Shown one piece after another: positions 8,690-17,761 of a DNA stretch of 64,000 bases. Under the pieces are notes generated by a model, which was not told the origin of the DNA, ran no database searches, and saw only the letters and a program-made list of their open reading frames with translations. The stretch is from Flavobacterium johnsoniae. Lineage in GTDB: Bacteria > Bacteroidota > Bacteroidia > Flavobacteriales > Flavobacteriaceae. A program made the translations under genes and the position numbers. Numbering within the stretch: position 1 is the stretch's first letter; every line of letters begins with the position of its first letter. Where the stretch lies: positions 62,001 to 126,000 of the forward strand of contig NZ_MLFK01000002.1 in the NCBI RefSeq assembly GCF_001879205.1, read 5' to 3'.

Positions 8690-10372
8690 TTAAAACTGGA
8701 AATAAATAAACGGCTGTGAACCGGCAACGGCTGTAGCGTAAACAATCCAGTAAACAAAGCCCAGAATTATAGCTTTTATTAATAATGGTGTTCTGTCGAA
8801 TGTCCATTTCATTTTGTCTGTGATAACTTCCGGCAGGAAATGCCAAACGTAACCAAACAACATTAACAAAAACACATTTTTATATCCTAAAATAATGGCC
8901 TGCCAATGCTCTGGCTCAAAAGTTAACTGACCAATATTGTTGATTACCTGTAGTGCTGTTTCAAAGTCTCGGGCGCGGAAAAAGATCCAACAGAAAACCA
9001 CAAAATGAAACGTGATAATGATTGAAAATAATGTCCACAAGAAATTACTTTTCCCTTCTTTTTTAGCTGGGAAAAATTCAAGGAAAATTTTATGAACCGC
9101 TAAAGCTAATCCGTGCAGCGCTCCCCAAACGATGAATTGCGCTCCTGCTCCGTGCCATAATCCGCCCAAAAGCATAGTAGTGAACAAGTTTAGATTGGTC
9201 ACTAAAGTTTGTTTTCTTTTGCTTGACAGCAGAAAAGATAAACAGAAAAGAGCAATGGAAACACCTGCAACAATCAGCGGAATTATACTGATATTGTAAT
9301 TTGTTATTCCCCAAAGCAATAATCCGAAGAAGAATAAACTCGGGAATAAAAATCCTGCAAATGAACCTTCTCGGTTTCCTCCCATCGAAATATAAAGGAA
9401 ATCTTTTAGCCAGGTTGAAAGCGAAATGTGCCATCTTCTCCAGAAATCTGTAATAGATGTTGATTTGTACGGCGTTCTAAAGTTGGCCGGTAATTTAAAA
9501 CCTAATAACAAAGCGATACCAATTGCCATATCAGAATATCCTGAGAAATCGCAATAAATCTGGATGGCATATCCGTATGAAGCCATTAAATTTTCGAACG
9601 AAGTATAACTCATCGGCGTATCAAAAACACGATCGACAAAGTTCACCGAAATGTAATTTGAAATTACCGTTTTCTTAATTAATCCGCCAATAATTAAAAA
9701 CAAGGCGTTGTTTACATCTTGTTTTGTCAGGTTTAATTTTTGGTAAATCTGCGGCAGGAAATCTTTGGCACGAACGATTGGCCCGGCAACTAACTGTGGG
9801 AAAAACGAAACGAAAAATAAATATTCGATGTAATTTTTTGTAGGCTTAATTTCTTCACGATAAATTTCGATGATGTAACTCATCGATTGAAAGGTATAAA
9901 ACGAAATACCTACAGGTAGAAAAATGTCATGAAATTTAAAATTACCATTGAACATATCATTGTAGGTTCCAATCATAAAATTCATATACTTGAAATACCC
10001 AAGCAATCCTAAATTCAGGATTACACTTATAACCAGATATATTTTCTTTACATTGTCTTTCTTTTCCCTGTATATAATCTGACTCAAACCATAATCTACA
10101 ACCGAAGAAAGCAGCAAAAGTAAAAAGTAAATACCACTTGACTTATAATAAAAGAAAAGTGAAAAAAGAATAACGTAGGTTAATCTTAAATAAAATGTTT
10201 TGCGTAAAAAGCCATACACAAAATAAAACACCAAAAATAATCCTAAGAATAAACCGGTATTAAATAATAATTTTTCGTCTGGATTATAAATAAACCATCC
10301 CTTAACTTGTTCTATTGTAATTGCACCAAAATTTTGGATGAACCAATCATTAATGCTATCTATTGTTATCAA
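8690..10372 (-). CDS. MBOAT-family O-acyltransferase (AlgI/PatA-like)
   Basis: This 560-residue inner-membrane protein has about twelve hydrophobic segments. The MBOAT signature is present, with the invariant histidine in LLGGLWHGAGAQFIVWG and the upstream block DFWRRWHISLSTWLKDFLYI. Such proteins move acetyl or acyl groups across the membrane for polysaccharide, alginate or peptidoglycan O-acylation, handing them to a partner on the outside. The start is TTG. It lies one base after the stop of the SGNH gene upstream, and there is no earlier in-frame ATG that fits. The tight coupling with two SGNH-hydrolase genes points to a complete envelope O-acylation system. The acceptor polymer is unknown. 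Confidence 0.92.
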   Translation of the reverse strand: MITIDSINDWFIQNFGAITIEQVKGWFIYNPDEKLLFNTGLFLGLFLVFYFVYGFLRKTFYLRLTYVILFSLFFYYKSSGIYFLLLLLSSVVDYGLSQIIYREKKDNVKKIYLVISVILNLGLLGYFKYMNFMIGTYNDMFNGNFKFHDIFLPVGISFYTFQSMSYIIEIYREEIKPTKNYIEYLFFVSFFPQLVAGPIVRAKDFLPQIYQKLNLTKQDVNNALFLIIGGLIKKTVISNYISVNFVDRVFDTPMSYTSFENLMASYGYAIQIYCDFSGYSDMAIGIALLLGFKLPANFRTPYKSTSITDFWRRWHISLSTWLKDFLYISMGGNREGSFAGFLFPSLFFFGLLLWGITNYNISIIPLIVAGVSIALFCLSFLLSSKRKQTLVTNLNLFTTMLLGGLWHGAGAQFIVWGALHGLALAVHKIFLEFFPAKKEGKSNFLWTLFSIIITFHFVVFCWIFFRARDFETALQVINNIGQLTFEPEHWQAIILGYKNVFLLMLFGYVWHFLPEVITDKMKWTFDRTPLLIKAIILGFVYWIVYATAVAGSQPFIYFQF

Positions 10373-10373
10373 C

Positions 10374-11792
10374 TTACTTCTTTGATTTAAAATTATCGTA
10401 TGCTTTTAAAAACGCCTCTGAAAACAAATTACCTTGTTTTTCGTATCCTTTTTTAGAATAATGAACCCAATCCGGCCCAATTAATCCTGTTGCTTTTAGA
10501 TTTCGAATTCCTTCCATTCCTCCAAACTCATCATACAAATCCCAAACTGCAAAACCATCCGTTTGTGCGATTTCTATAATTTGTTTTGTGTAATCATGAA
10601 TATAGGTATTCGGTCTTTTTCTAAGCAGTGATGGCGGCGGTGTCATCACGATTATTGGAACATTTATTCCTTGTGCCTTTATATTGTTTATAAACTCTCT
10701 TAAATGCTTAATGTAATTTCCTGATTCCAGTTTTTCGTAGCTTTCATTTGTTCCGAGTGAAAACACAAGTAAATCCGGATGCAGGGCTTTTAGCTGTTCA
10801 AAAAACAAAGGATATTTATTGTAATCTGAATACTTCGCTCCGTTTACCCCAATTCCACTGTAAATTAAACCGGGCGAATCTTTTTCTAAAACAATTCCGT
10901 TTAGCTCAAATTTTGAAGCTTTTTTGCCCGGAATCAAATAAATCTTGTCTAATGCTTTTTCTGAATTATAATAATGACAGTAAGAATCAGATTCGAGATT
11001 TAGAGATACAAATTCAGATGTTTTTATGTTCTTTGCCTGCGTTTCGTTTGTTGGAATTTTTAAAATTCTTCCCGCCCGAATATTGTTTGATTTAAGCTGA
11101 TTTGCTCTTTTTATTTCAGCAATCGACACATTATATTTATCTGCAATTACAGAGATTGCTTCTCCTTTTTTAATTTTATGTGTAATTACTTTTCGCTCTG
11201 TTGTCTCTATAAATTTGGTTTGAGATGATGTTGCCAGATCAAACATCTCTTCATTTCCCGGAGTTATAATTTTAATTGAATTAAACTTATAAGCCGGATC
11301 TTTGATATTAAGTTCCAAAACAAATCCTCCTGAGTCCCTCCAAAGCCCAAAACCGCTTAAACCAACCGGATAATTTCTTTGTGGATAAATATTTCGATAG
11401 CTTTCCCAGACTCTATTGCAGCGAAAACGCTCATTATACGATCCGTTTGTTTTGGCCAGTTGATACGGAAAAACCAGACCGCGCCCGGCATTTCCAAATT
11501 TTCGCTGTAGATCTTTCCTGATTTCATTTGTCATTAAATCTCCCTGAATATGCGAATCGCCAATATGAACGATATTTATTTTCTGGTTATTATGACTTTC
11601 GTTTTTCTTTATCTTTTCAAAAAAAGACTCTAACACCTTGGCATTATAAATCTCATTACTAGAAATAGGGTCAACAACTGCTGTATCCACTTTTTGAATC
11701 ATATTTTTTGTGGTTGAAATTGGATCTGTCTTTTGAGTCTTATCGTTAGTTGAGAAAAAAAGACAACAAAAGAAAATAATTAGTCTATTCAT
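10374..11792 (-). CDS. SGNH/GDSL-type protein with inserted LysM domain
   Basis: The protein has 472 residues. A hydrophobic N-terminus (LIIFFCCLFFS) marks export, perhaps as a lipoprotein. SGNH blocks are seen as HIGDSHIQGD near residue 75, the GTNES block, and DWVHYSKKGY near the C-terminus (the catalytic Asp/His pair). Between blocks I and III sits a LysM module, from about 205 to 250 (KKGEAISVIADKYNVS, then IRAGRILKIP). LysM binds GlcNAc-containing glycans such as peptidoglycan, so the protein is likely to act at the cell wall as the extracytoplasmic partner of the MBOAT protein. It overlaps the upstream gene by 8 bases. Confidence 0.85.
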   Translation of the reverse strand: MNRLIIFFCCLFFSTNDKTQKTDPISTTKNMIQKVDTAVVDPISSNEIYNAKVLESFFEKIKKNESHNNQKINIVHIGDSHIQGDLMTNEIRKDLQRKFGNAGRGLVFPYQLAKTNGSYNERFRCNRVWESYRNIYPQRNYPVGLSGFGLWRDSGGFVLELNIKDPAYKFNSIKIITPGNEEMFDLATSSQTKFIETTERKVITHKIKKGEAISVIADKYNVSIAEIKRANQLKSNNIRAGRILKIPTNETQAKNIKTSEFVSLNLESDSYCHYYNSEKALDKIYLIPGKKASKFELNGIVLEKDSPGLIYSGIGVNGAKYSDYNKYPLFFEQLKALHPDLLVFSLGTNESYEKLESGNYIKHLREFINNIKAQGINVPIIVMTPPPSLLRKRPNTYIHDYTKQIIEIAQTDGFAVWDLYDEFGGMEGIRNLKATGLIGPDWVHYSKKGYEKQGNLFSEAFLKAYDNFKSKK

Positions 11793-13266
11793 TTACGCTG
11801 TCTTTTTTCACAGAGACGGAATCTGCTTTGGGTTTTCTAATCGCTTTTGGCTTAACACCCGTCTCACGCTTTTCGCGCAAGACTTTATATTGTTCGTAAC
11901 CTTTGTTTAACTGACTGTACAATAAATTACCAATTGCTTTTGCCCCTCTTTGATTAAAATGTGTATAATCTTTATTGGCTTTCGCAGGAGATTCATCAAC
12001 CCATTTTACCATCGATCCGTCGCCTCCCATTAAGGTATATAAATTTACAAATCCGGATTCTGTTTCGAGCGCGTACTTTTTCTGAGCTTTCATTAAAGGT
12101 ACAACTGCCGAGTCGGTTTTCATTTCTAAATCATACTTAGTCGATTTATCTGCTGTCGAAACAATTAAAATAGAAACTCCCGGAAATGATTCTTTTATTT
12201 TATTAACGGTTTTGGTCATTCCTTTTTCATACCAGAAATAATTTTTGGTTCCGTAATTCAATACGTTTGTTCCGTAATGAAGAATAATCAAATCGTATTT
12301 CAGGTTATTGTTAAAAGCCTGCATTACGCTGGCATCAAACATAGAAATTGGTAATCCTGAATTTCCTCTTTGGGAAAAATTATCAACATGAACACCGGTT
12401 CCGTTATCAAAATTAAATCCATAAATCGGAATTGAATCGGCGTGGATGAAGTTAGCTTTGAAAGATTTTATACTTCCTGAAGTTACTTTTAAACTGTTCA
12501 CAAGATTGTTTGGCGAAAGGTTTTTTCGAAGTGTATCTTTCCCGATAATAAAATTCTCATTTCCTTTTTTAGATGATCTTCCATAAAACAATGTTGGGTT
12601 ATCTAAAGTAGTAGAATATTTATTTGGTCCGGCTTCATACTGAACCCAGGTTGTATTTACTTTATCATTTGCAAAAAACACATGACCGTTTACACCAAAA
12701 GGGCTTGTTGGTCTTTTTACATTTAAATACGATTGTGTTTTCCAGTTTTTAGAAAACAATGTTTTTACCGAACCTCGCGATGCTGATGATTCTGAAATGA
12801 TAGAAACAAAGCCAACACCATTTCCTCCAAAACGTTCCTGATAATTCATACGAACATCCTGCACAATCAAATCTCCATCGGTCATAGAATCTCCGTAATA
12901 AGCGATTCTCACATGTCTCTGCGGATTTTGTTCCAGCTGATATAATTTTTCATAGAAAGAAATCAGATATTGAAATCCTTTGTAATTATCAAAAGTTTCT
13001 GATGGAAATTCGATTCCTTCTGATGCATCATAAACAATTTTTTCCTGACCCAGTTTACGTTCACTTTCGGCAATGCTGTCACCATCTGTAGACAACGAAT
13101 CTTTGGCTACTGATTCCAGAAGCAGACTATCGATAAGTACATTTTTGGAATCAACCTTACTATCAGAAAAAATTTTATCTGGCAAGATTTGTTTAAACCC
13201 AATAAAAGCAACAAATGCCAATGCAACGATTGCAAAAGACTGAAAGAAATATGATTTTGTATTCAC
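11785..13266 (-). CDS. Membrane-anchored SGNH/GDSL-type protein
   Basis: The protein has 493 residues. One N-terminal transmembrane segment (FAIVALAFVAFIGF) anchors an extracytoplasmic domain. SGNH landmarks are YYGDSMTDGD near residue 122, the LHYGTNVLNYG block, and DYTHFNQRGAK with Asp and His near 440. The start codon is GTG. The gene is first in the operon and overlaps the second SGNH gene by 8 bases, which implies translational coupling. By analogy with AlgJ/AlgX or PatB it may receive the acyl group from the MBOAT protein, or remove it. Which of the two SGNH proteins is the transferase cannot be told from sequence. Confidence 0.8.
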   Translation of the reverse strand: MNTKSYFFQSFAIVALAFVAFIGFKQILPDKIFSDSKVDSKNVLIDSLLLESVAKDSLSTDGDSIAESERKLGQEKIVYDASEGIEFPSETFDNYKGFQYLISFYEKLYQLEQNPQRHVRIAYYGDSMTDGDLIVQDVRMNYQERFGGNGVGFVSIISESSASRGSVKTLFSKNWKTQSYLNVKRPTSPFGVNGHVFFANDKVNTTWVQYEAGPNKYSTTLDNPTLFYGRSSKKGNENFIIGKDTLRKNLSPNNLVNSLKVTSGSIKSFKANFIHADSIPIYGFNFDNGTGVHVDNFSQRGNSGLPISMFDASVMQAFNNNLKYDLIILHYGTNVLNYGTKNYFWYEKGMTKTVNKIKESFPGVSILIVSTADKSTKYDLEMKTDSAVVPLMKAQKKYALETESGFVNLYTLMGGDGSMVKWVDESPAKANKDYTHFNQRGAKAIGNLLYSQLNKGYEQYKVLREKRETGVKPKAIRKPKADSVSVKKDSVNE

Positions 13267-13406
13267 TTACTAATTATAATTTTGAAGATGGAATAACGAA
13301 TAATTATTTATTAAATTTTCTGTTAATTCCGTTTATAAAAAATGATGCGCAAAGATAGAATTAAATCGTTCGTTTTTAACTCATTTTAACAATAAAGAAA
13401 ATAAAA

Positions 13407-13435
13407 AAAGAGGTTAGAAAAAATCTAACCTCTTT
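13407..13435 (-). terminator. Terminator of the hmuR-hmuY unit
   Basis: A 12-bp perfect inverted repeat (13407-13418 with 13424-13435) has a 5-base loop. On the minus strand it is followed by a T-rich tract. It lies downstream of the HmuY-like gene. Confidence 0.75.
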
Positions 13436-13544
13436 ATCAAAAAAAATAAAAAAAACAAAGCTAATGATTAACTAGATTTTTAAATATGTTTTACTTAAAA
13501 TAACCTCAAATAATAATTTTACCCGAGATTAACAATACTTTTTT

Positions 13545-14168
13545 TTAGAAATTTGTAGTGCTATTAGCTTGGTATGCGAAATTGAATGTGTAAAATGGAG
13601 ATACAGAAGTTTCTGTTGGTGCAGCTGGTGCATCTTTATAATAACTTAAGATCTCAAATTTTGCATATTTACCATCATGAGTTTTTATTACAAATACTTT
13701 TCCTGCGATAGGTGAAATAATGTGAGTCTCTGCATTATAAGAATACCAACCTTTACCGCTTCCTGTAGGAATTGCGTAAACAGTAGCACCATCTTGAGCA
13801 AAAGTACTAGCTGCAGGAAATGCAGTTACACTAGCAAATGTACCAGAAACAATACTTGCAGCTCCAGTTCCTGTTCTTTCAGGTTCATCGTTAATACCAA
13901 TTTTAGCCCCTCCGTTAACAATAATTGTTGTACCACGGAAAGCAACATCCCAACTATTATCTGTTACCACCTTGTTTTGAGAAAAACTGAATTTTGTAAA
14001 GGCACCACCAACCGGCTGTCCTTGTCCACCTGTTTGAGGTGCAGCAAGATTAGACACTTTTGTTGTTACAACTGCAGGAGTTTCCTCTTTTTTATCATCA
14101 TCGCTGCTGCAAGATGCCGTAAAGATGAATAGTGCTAATAGCGAAAGTTTTAAGAATTTTGTTTTCAT
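13545..14168 (-). CDS. hmuY: HmuY-family haem-binding lipoprotein
   Basis: This 207-residue lipoprotein has the lipobox FTASC, and its mature end SSDDDKK looks like a Bacteroidota surface-export signal. The core matches the HmuY fold by eye: FTKFSFSQNKVV, then NSWDVAFRGTTIIVNGG, a central loop, and a C-terminal WYSYN/GKVFVIKT/YAKFEILSYYKD part. HmuY proteins capture haem at the cell surface and hand it to the HmuR receptor. That receptor is encoded 27 bases upstream. The gene order is R then Y, the reverse of the classical P. gingivalis operon. Haem ligands cannot be assigned with confidence. Confidence 0.85.
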   Translation of the reverse strand: MKTKFLKLSLLALFIFTASCSSDDDKKEETPAVVTTKVSNLAAPQTGGQGQPVGGAFTKFSFSQNKVVTDNSWDVAFRGTTIIVNGGAKIGINDEPERTGTGAASIVSGTFASVTAFPAASTFAQDGATVYAIPTGSGKGWYSYNAETHIISPIAGKVFVIKTHDGKYAKFEILSYYKDAPAAPTETSVSPFYTFNFAYQANSTTNF

Positions 14169-14195
14169 TTTGTAAATGTGTTAAATAAATGTTGA

Positions 14196-16262
14196 TTAAA
14201 AATTATATTGAAGTCTTGCAAAAAGCTGCCTGCCTGACAGGTTGCTAATTTGTCCTGGATCTGTATAATCAAGTAAGTTGTTAGCTCCAGCCTGAAGCAT
14301 AAATTTATCGCCTATATATTTTGAAATTGATAAGTTTGTTATGAAGTAATCACTAACAAATTTGTCATATTTGTCAAGAATTTGGTTTCCGTTAGTATCA
14401 AATAATCCGTATTTACTTCTATAGAAAACACGTAAATTAATATCTGTTTTTATTTTAGGAATCGTGTAAGCGAATTTAATATTAGCAGTATGTTTAGATC
14501 TGTTATACAATCCAAAGTAATCCGATTTTTTAATTTGAACTGTTTGTAAGTCTGAGTTACGGATATACTGATAGTTTTCAAAATTATCCAAAACAGATTT
14601 ATCTTTTGCTGTAAGATACTGGTATCCAAATGATATAGAGAATTCTTTAGTGAAATCATAGGTCGAATTAAATTCTAAACCATATGTAAAAATTTTACTG
14701 ATATTGAAATAACTAAAAATATTCTGTCCATTTGTTTTTTGAGCTACAACACGAGTATCAATTAAATTATCTATCGAATTATAGAAGGCATTTGCATCTA
14801 ATCTTAACTTATTTTTTTTGTAAAAAGTTCCAAAATTGAAGTTTATTGAACTTTCGGCTTCCAATGGTTTATTAAAATTTACACCCTCTGTTCTTGACAA
14901 AAGCTGGCCTTCCTGTTCAAATTGGTTTAAACGACTTTCCGCTACATTATAACCCAAAACTGTATATCCTACTGACGGGTTGGTAAAGTCAAAAAATAAT
15001 TGACGGAAATCAGGCGCCTTATAACCATATCCTACTGAAGATTTTAGCGATAAGTTATCGTTTATTTTATAATTCACTGCTAATTTTGGACTTAGCTGTG
15101 ACGCATATTCGCTATGGCTATCATATCTGAATCCAGCAAGAATATTCCATTTTTCTGTTGGATTACAATCATATTGCAAATAAAAATACTGAGAATTAAA
15201 TTTTACATTCTTATCAAAATAAGTTCTGTCTAAAGTTTCATAATTCACCCCAATACCACCTGTTAATTTATCATTCTTTAATGAAAGAGTTGTTCTAATC
15301 TCTGGACGAAAAAGCCATTGATCATAATATGCTTGTTCATAAAGAACATTATTTTGATCATTTAGAAAGGAATCATTTTTGTAATTAGTTGCGTATAACT
15401 CATATTCAGAATAAAGCTTTTCACTCCACTTTTGTTCTAATTTAATTTGTGAATTCCATTCGTTTTCTTTTGCGTCACCTTTATAAGTTTCTGAATCAAT
15501 AATTGCTATGTTATCCATTTTCATATTATAAAAACGATTGCTTACAATTAATTTCAAATTATCTGAAAAATCATAGTATAATTTAGGCTGAATTGTAAAA
15601 TTATAAAATGGCTCAATGTTTTGTAAAGGCATACTTTTATCTAAATCGTACCCATCTGTAGAATAAAAATTTGCAAAAAGATTAGCGGAGAATTTCTTTT
15701 TTTTCCAAAGAAGATTAGCATTGGCATCACTTGTATTAAATGTGCTGTATCTATAAGAAAGACTACCAGAAAACATATCTTTTTTGGGCTTTTTTGTAAT
15801 TACATTAATTACTCCACCCATTGCTTCAGAACCATATAAAGCTGAAGAAGCTCCTTTTACAATTTCAATCCTCTCTATATTTCCAACTGAAACTCTTGAT
15901 AAATCTAACACACCAGAGCTTCTCCCCACTAAAGGAACACCGTCAATTAAGATCATTGTATATACCGCATCAAGTCCCTGCATTTGAATACCTTCAAAAC
16001 CACTTTCATCAGGAATTAAGATAATCCCCGTTTGTTCATTCAAAATCTCATTTAATTTCGTTACACCAGACTTCATAATTGCTTCTGATGTGATAATTGT
16101 CATTGGTAAAGGCAATGAAGAAAGTACTCTTTCTGTTCTTGTCGCGGTAGTAACTTTAACCTCTGATAATTCGTTTGCTGCAATACTATCTTTTTTAACT
16201 TCTTGAGCAACAGAAACCTGAAACAAAAGCAAAACTGCAAAAAGAGTAAATTTTATTTTCAT
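14196..16262 (-). CDS. TonB-dependent outer-membrane receptor, HmuR-like
   Basis: The protein has 688 residues. A signal peptide (MKIKFTLFAVLLLFQVSVAQ) is followed by the plug domain (LNEILNEQTGIILIP, LIDGVPLVGRSSG, IERIEIVKGASSALYGSEAM) and a 22-strand-type barrel ending in the aromatic RLQYNF needed for BAM insertion. There is no N-terminal CarboxypepD_reg domain, unlike the receptor at 19871. Pairing with an HmuY lipoprotein makes haem or haemoprotein the best substrate guess. Regulation by iron is expected for such loci, but I could not identify a Fur box by eye. Confidence 0.9.
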   Translation of the reverse strand: MKIKFTLFAVLLLFQVSVAQEVKKDSIAANELSEVKVTTATRTERVLSSLPLPMTIITSEAIMKSGVTKLNEILNEQTGIILIPDESGFEGIQMQGLDAVYTMILIDGVPLVGRSSGVLDLSRVSVGNIERIEIVKGASSALYGSEAMGGVINVITKKPKKDMFSGSLSYRYSTFNTSDANANLLWKKKKFSANLFANFYSTDGYDLDKSMPLQNIEPFYNFTIQPKLYYDFSDNLKLIVSNRFYNMKMDNIAIIDSETYKGDAKENEWNSQIKLEQKWSEKLYSEYELYATNYKNDSFLNDQNNVLYEQAYYDQWLFRPEIRTTLSLKNDKLTGGIGVNYETLDRTYFDKNVKFNSQYFYLQYDCNPTEKWNILAGFRYDSHSEYASQLSPKLAVNYKINDNLSLKSSVGYGYKAPDFRQLFFDFTNPSVGYTVLGYNVAESRLNQFEQEGQLLSRTEGVNFNKPLEAESSINFNFGTFYKKNKLRLDANAFYNSIDNLIDTRVVAQKTNGQNIFSYFNISKIFTYGLEFNSTYDFTKEFSISFGYQYLTAKDKSVLDNFENYQYIRNSDLQTVQIKKSDYFGLYNRSKHTANIKFAYTIPKIKTDINLRVFYRSKYGLFDTNGNQILDKYDKFVSDYFITNLSISKYIGDKFMLQAGANNLLDYTDPGQISNLSGRQLFARLQYNF

Positions 16263-16288
16263 TATTTTTATTCAATCTTAATAATCGA

Positions 16289-16340
16289 TGCAAATATATA
16301 ACTATTTTTAATTGTTCTAAATTAAATTTATATATTTGCA
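16289..16340. promoter_or_regulatory. Divergent control region with 13-bp inverted repeat
   Basis: TGCAAATATATAA (16289-16301) and its exact reverse complement (16328-16340) face each other between the divergent receptor and DUF6607 genes. Each arm carries TATATTTG, the -7 box, pointing outward toward its gene. Both promoters may therefore sit in one symmetrical site. No convincing -33 boxes are seen. Confidence 0.5.
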
Positions 16341-16365
16341 AAAATTAAAAACAAATCAATAAGTT

Positions 16366-17271
16366 ATGATTACAAAAAGCCTCTATTTTTCAGCCATTAT
16401 GGCTTTAACATGCAGCCTAGGTTTCAGTCAGGACGCAAAAAAACAACAAGATATTAAGTCAATTAAATCAATGTGTGGTTGTTATGAAGTAAAATTTAAT
16501 TTTGCGGAAACATTTCAATATGCTAAAGACTCAGCGGCTTACAAACCTTCGCAAACTAAACATGAATCTGCTTTAGAATGGGTAGAATTATTAGAAGATA
16601 CTCCTAATAAAATTGTAATGCAGCACTTATTAATTGTAAGTGATGATATGATTATCAAACACTGGAGACAAGATTGGTTATTTGAAAATACAGACTTATA
16701 TACTTTTGATAAAGGAACTTCCTGGAAATACAAAAAACTGGATAAAAAAGCTGTAAAAGGTCAATGGACTCAAAAAGTATATCAGGTAGATGACAGTCCG
16801 CGCTATGAAGGATCTTCGACTTGGGTGCACGTAGACGGACAAGATTACTGGGCTAATGTTGCTGATGCTCCGTTACCAAGAAGAGAGCAGACAAAACGTA
16901 ACGATTATAATGTTTTAAAAAGAAGAAACATTCACGAAATCACTGCTACAGGATGGAACCATGAGCAAGATAATGACAAGTTAATTAGAGATGACAGCGG
17001 TAAAGATGTTTTATTAGCTCAGGAAAAAGGACTTGACGTTTATACTAAAGTTCCAGATATTAAATGTATCGCAGCTCAAAAATGGTGGAAAGAAAATAAT
17101 GCCCTTTGGAAAAACGTTCGCGACAAATGGCAGACTCTTTTTGACAGACATCAGGATTTAAACTTAGAAGCAAAAGTAGACAGAAAAGCGCTTTACTCTT
17201 TATTGTTTGATTTAAAGCCAACTGCTACTAAAGCAGAATCTGATGCAATCATCAACAAATTTGTAAAATAA
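16366..17271 (+). CDS. Exported DUF6607-family protein
   Basis: This 301-residue protein has a signal peptide (MALTCSLGFSQ). The mature protein is rich in Trp and charged residues, with motifs such as MCGCYEVKFNFAETF, IIKHWRQDWLFE and YEGSSTWVHVDGQDYW. I associate this pattern with DUF6607, for which I know no function. The Cys pair in CGC near residue 36 is the only obvious candidate for redox or metal chemistry. The gene is divergent from the HmuR/HmuY pair across a 100-base symmetrical intergenic region, so a joint role in haem or iron metabolism is plausible but is inference only. Confidence 0.7.
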   Translation: MITKSLYFSAIMALTCSLGFSQDAKKQQDIKSIKSMCGCYEVKFNFAETFQYAKDSAAYKPSQTKHESALEWVELLEDTPNKIVMQHLLIVSDDMIIKHWRQDWLFENTDLYTFDKGTSWKYKKLDKKAVKGQWTQKVYQVDDSPRYEGSSTWVHVDGQDYWANVADAPLPRREQTKRNDYNVLKRRNIHEITATGWNHEQDNDKLIRDDSGKDVLLAQEKGLDVYTKVPDIKCIAAQKWWKENNALWKNVRDKWQTLFDRHQDLNLEAKVDRKALYSLLFDLKPTATKAESDAIINKFVK

Positions 17272-17293
17272 AATATTTGTGTTAGTTATAGAA

Positions 17294-17321
17294 AAGCCGA
17301 TAGTTTTAGGACTATCGGCTT
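17294..17321 (+). terminator. Terminator of the DUF6607 gene
   Basis: The 11-bp stem AAGCCGATAGT / ACTATCGGCTT is followed by six T. Its stem sequence is the same as in the argS terminator 400 bases away. Confidence 0.85.
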
Positions 17322-17336
17322 TTTTTATTCAAAAAA

Positions 17337-17358
17337 AACCGTCTAAAATGAGACGGTT
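17337..17358 (-). terminator. Orphan minus-strand terminator
   Basis: AACCGTCT (17337-17344) pairs with AGACGGTT (17351-17358). Only on the minus strand is it followed by a T run (eight T). argS already has its own terminator at 17705, so this one ends either read-through or an unseen minus-strand transcript. Confidence 0.6.
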
Positions 17359-17704
17359 ATTGTTCCTTATTATTTTTACTAAAAGGGTTACTAATTCAAA
17401 ATAGTTAAAAATGAATATAAGGAGGTATCTATAAATTCAGCTGTTTACTAACTCAATCATACATATATCTTTTATCTCAGTAACAGCAATTTAACTAAAA
17501 AAGTATTGCTTCAAATTACATTTCACAAAATGGTTAAAATCATTTAAAAAAAGCAAAAAATGTACTTGTTTTAAAATAAAGTACGAAAATTAATACAATT
17601 ATAAATTTATTCCTACATAAAAGTCTCTTTTAACTTAAAAATTAAATTGCATTGTTTTTAGGAGCTTTTTTTGATTAAGGAATTTCTAAAAATTTTAAAC
17701 AAAA
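17359..17704. other. Noncoding stretch between two minus-strand terminators
   Basis: About 345 AT-rich bases carry no reading frame longer than about 20 codons on either strand. No TAnnTTTG box is seen on either strand. It could hold a small RNA on the minus strand or be decayed sequence. Confidence 0.4.
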
Positions 17705-17736
17705 AAAGCCGATAGTTTTACAAAACTATCGGCTTT
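17705..17736 (-). terminator. Terminator of argS
   Basis: A 15-bp perfect stem (17705-17719 with 17722-17736) lies 26 bases after the argS stop. On the minus strand it is followed by a T run. Confidence 0.85.
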
Positions 17737-17761
17737 TAAATTTTCGTTATTATTAAGTTTC

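Noticed and set aside
9090..9434. 114-codon ORF on the minus strand in another frame of the MBOAT gene
   Set aside because: It lies inside the well-supported MBOAT reading frame and has no recognisable domain.
10748..11095. 115-codon plus-strand ORF
   Set aside because: It is antisense to the LysM/SGNH gene, with no family pattern and no promoter box.
13722..14132. 136-codon Cys-rich ORF on the plus strand
   Set aside because: It is fully antisense to the HmuY-like gene. Its many Cys come from complementary GCA/ACA-type codons of the real gene, and it has no start context or signal peptide.
17415..17426. AAGGAGGT-like word, as a strong Shine-Dalgarno
   Set aside because: No reading frame of useful length follows, and this phylum makes little use of Shine-Dalgarno pairing.
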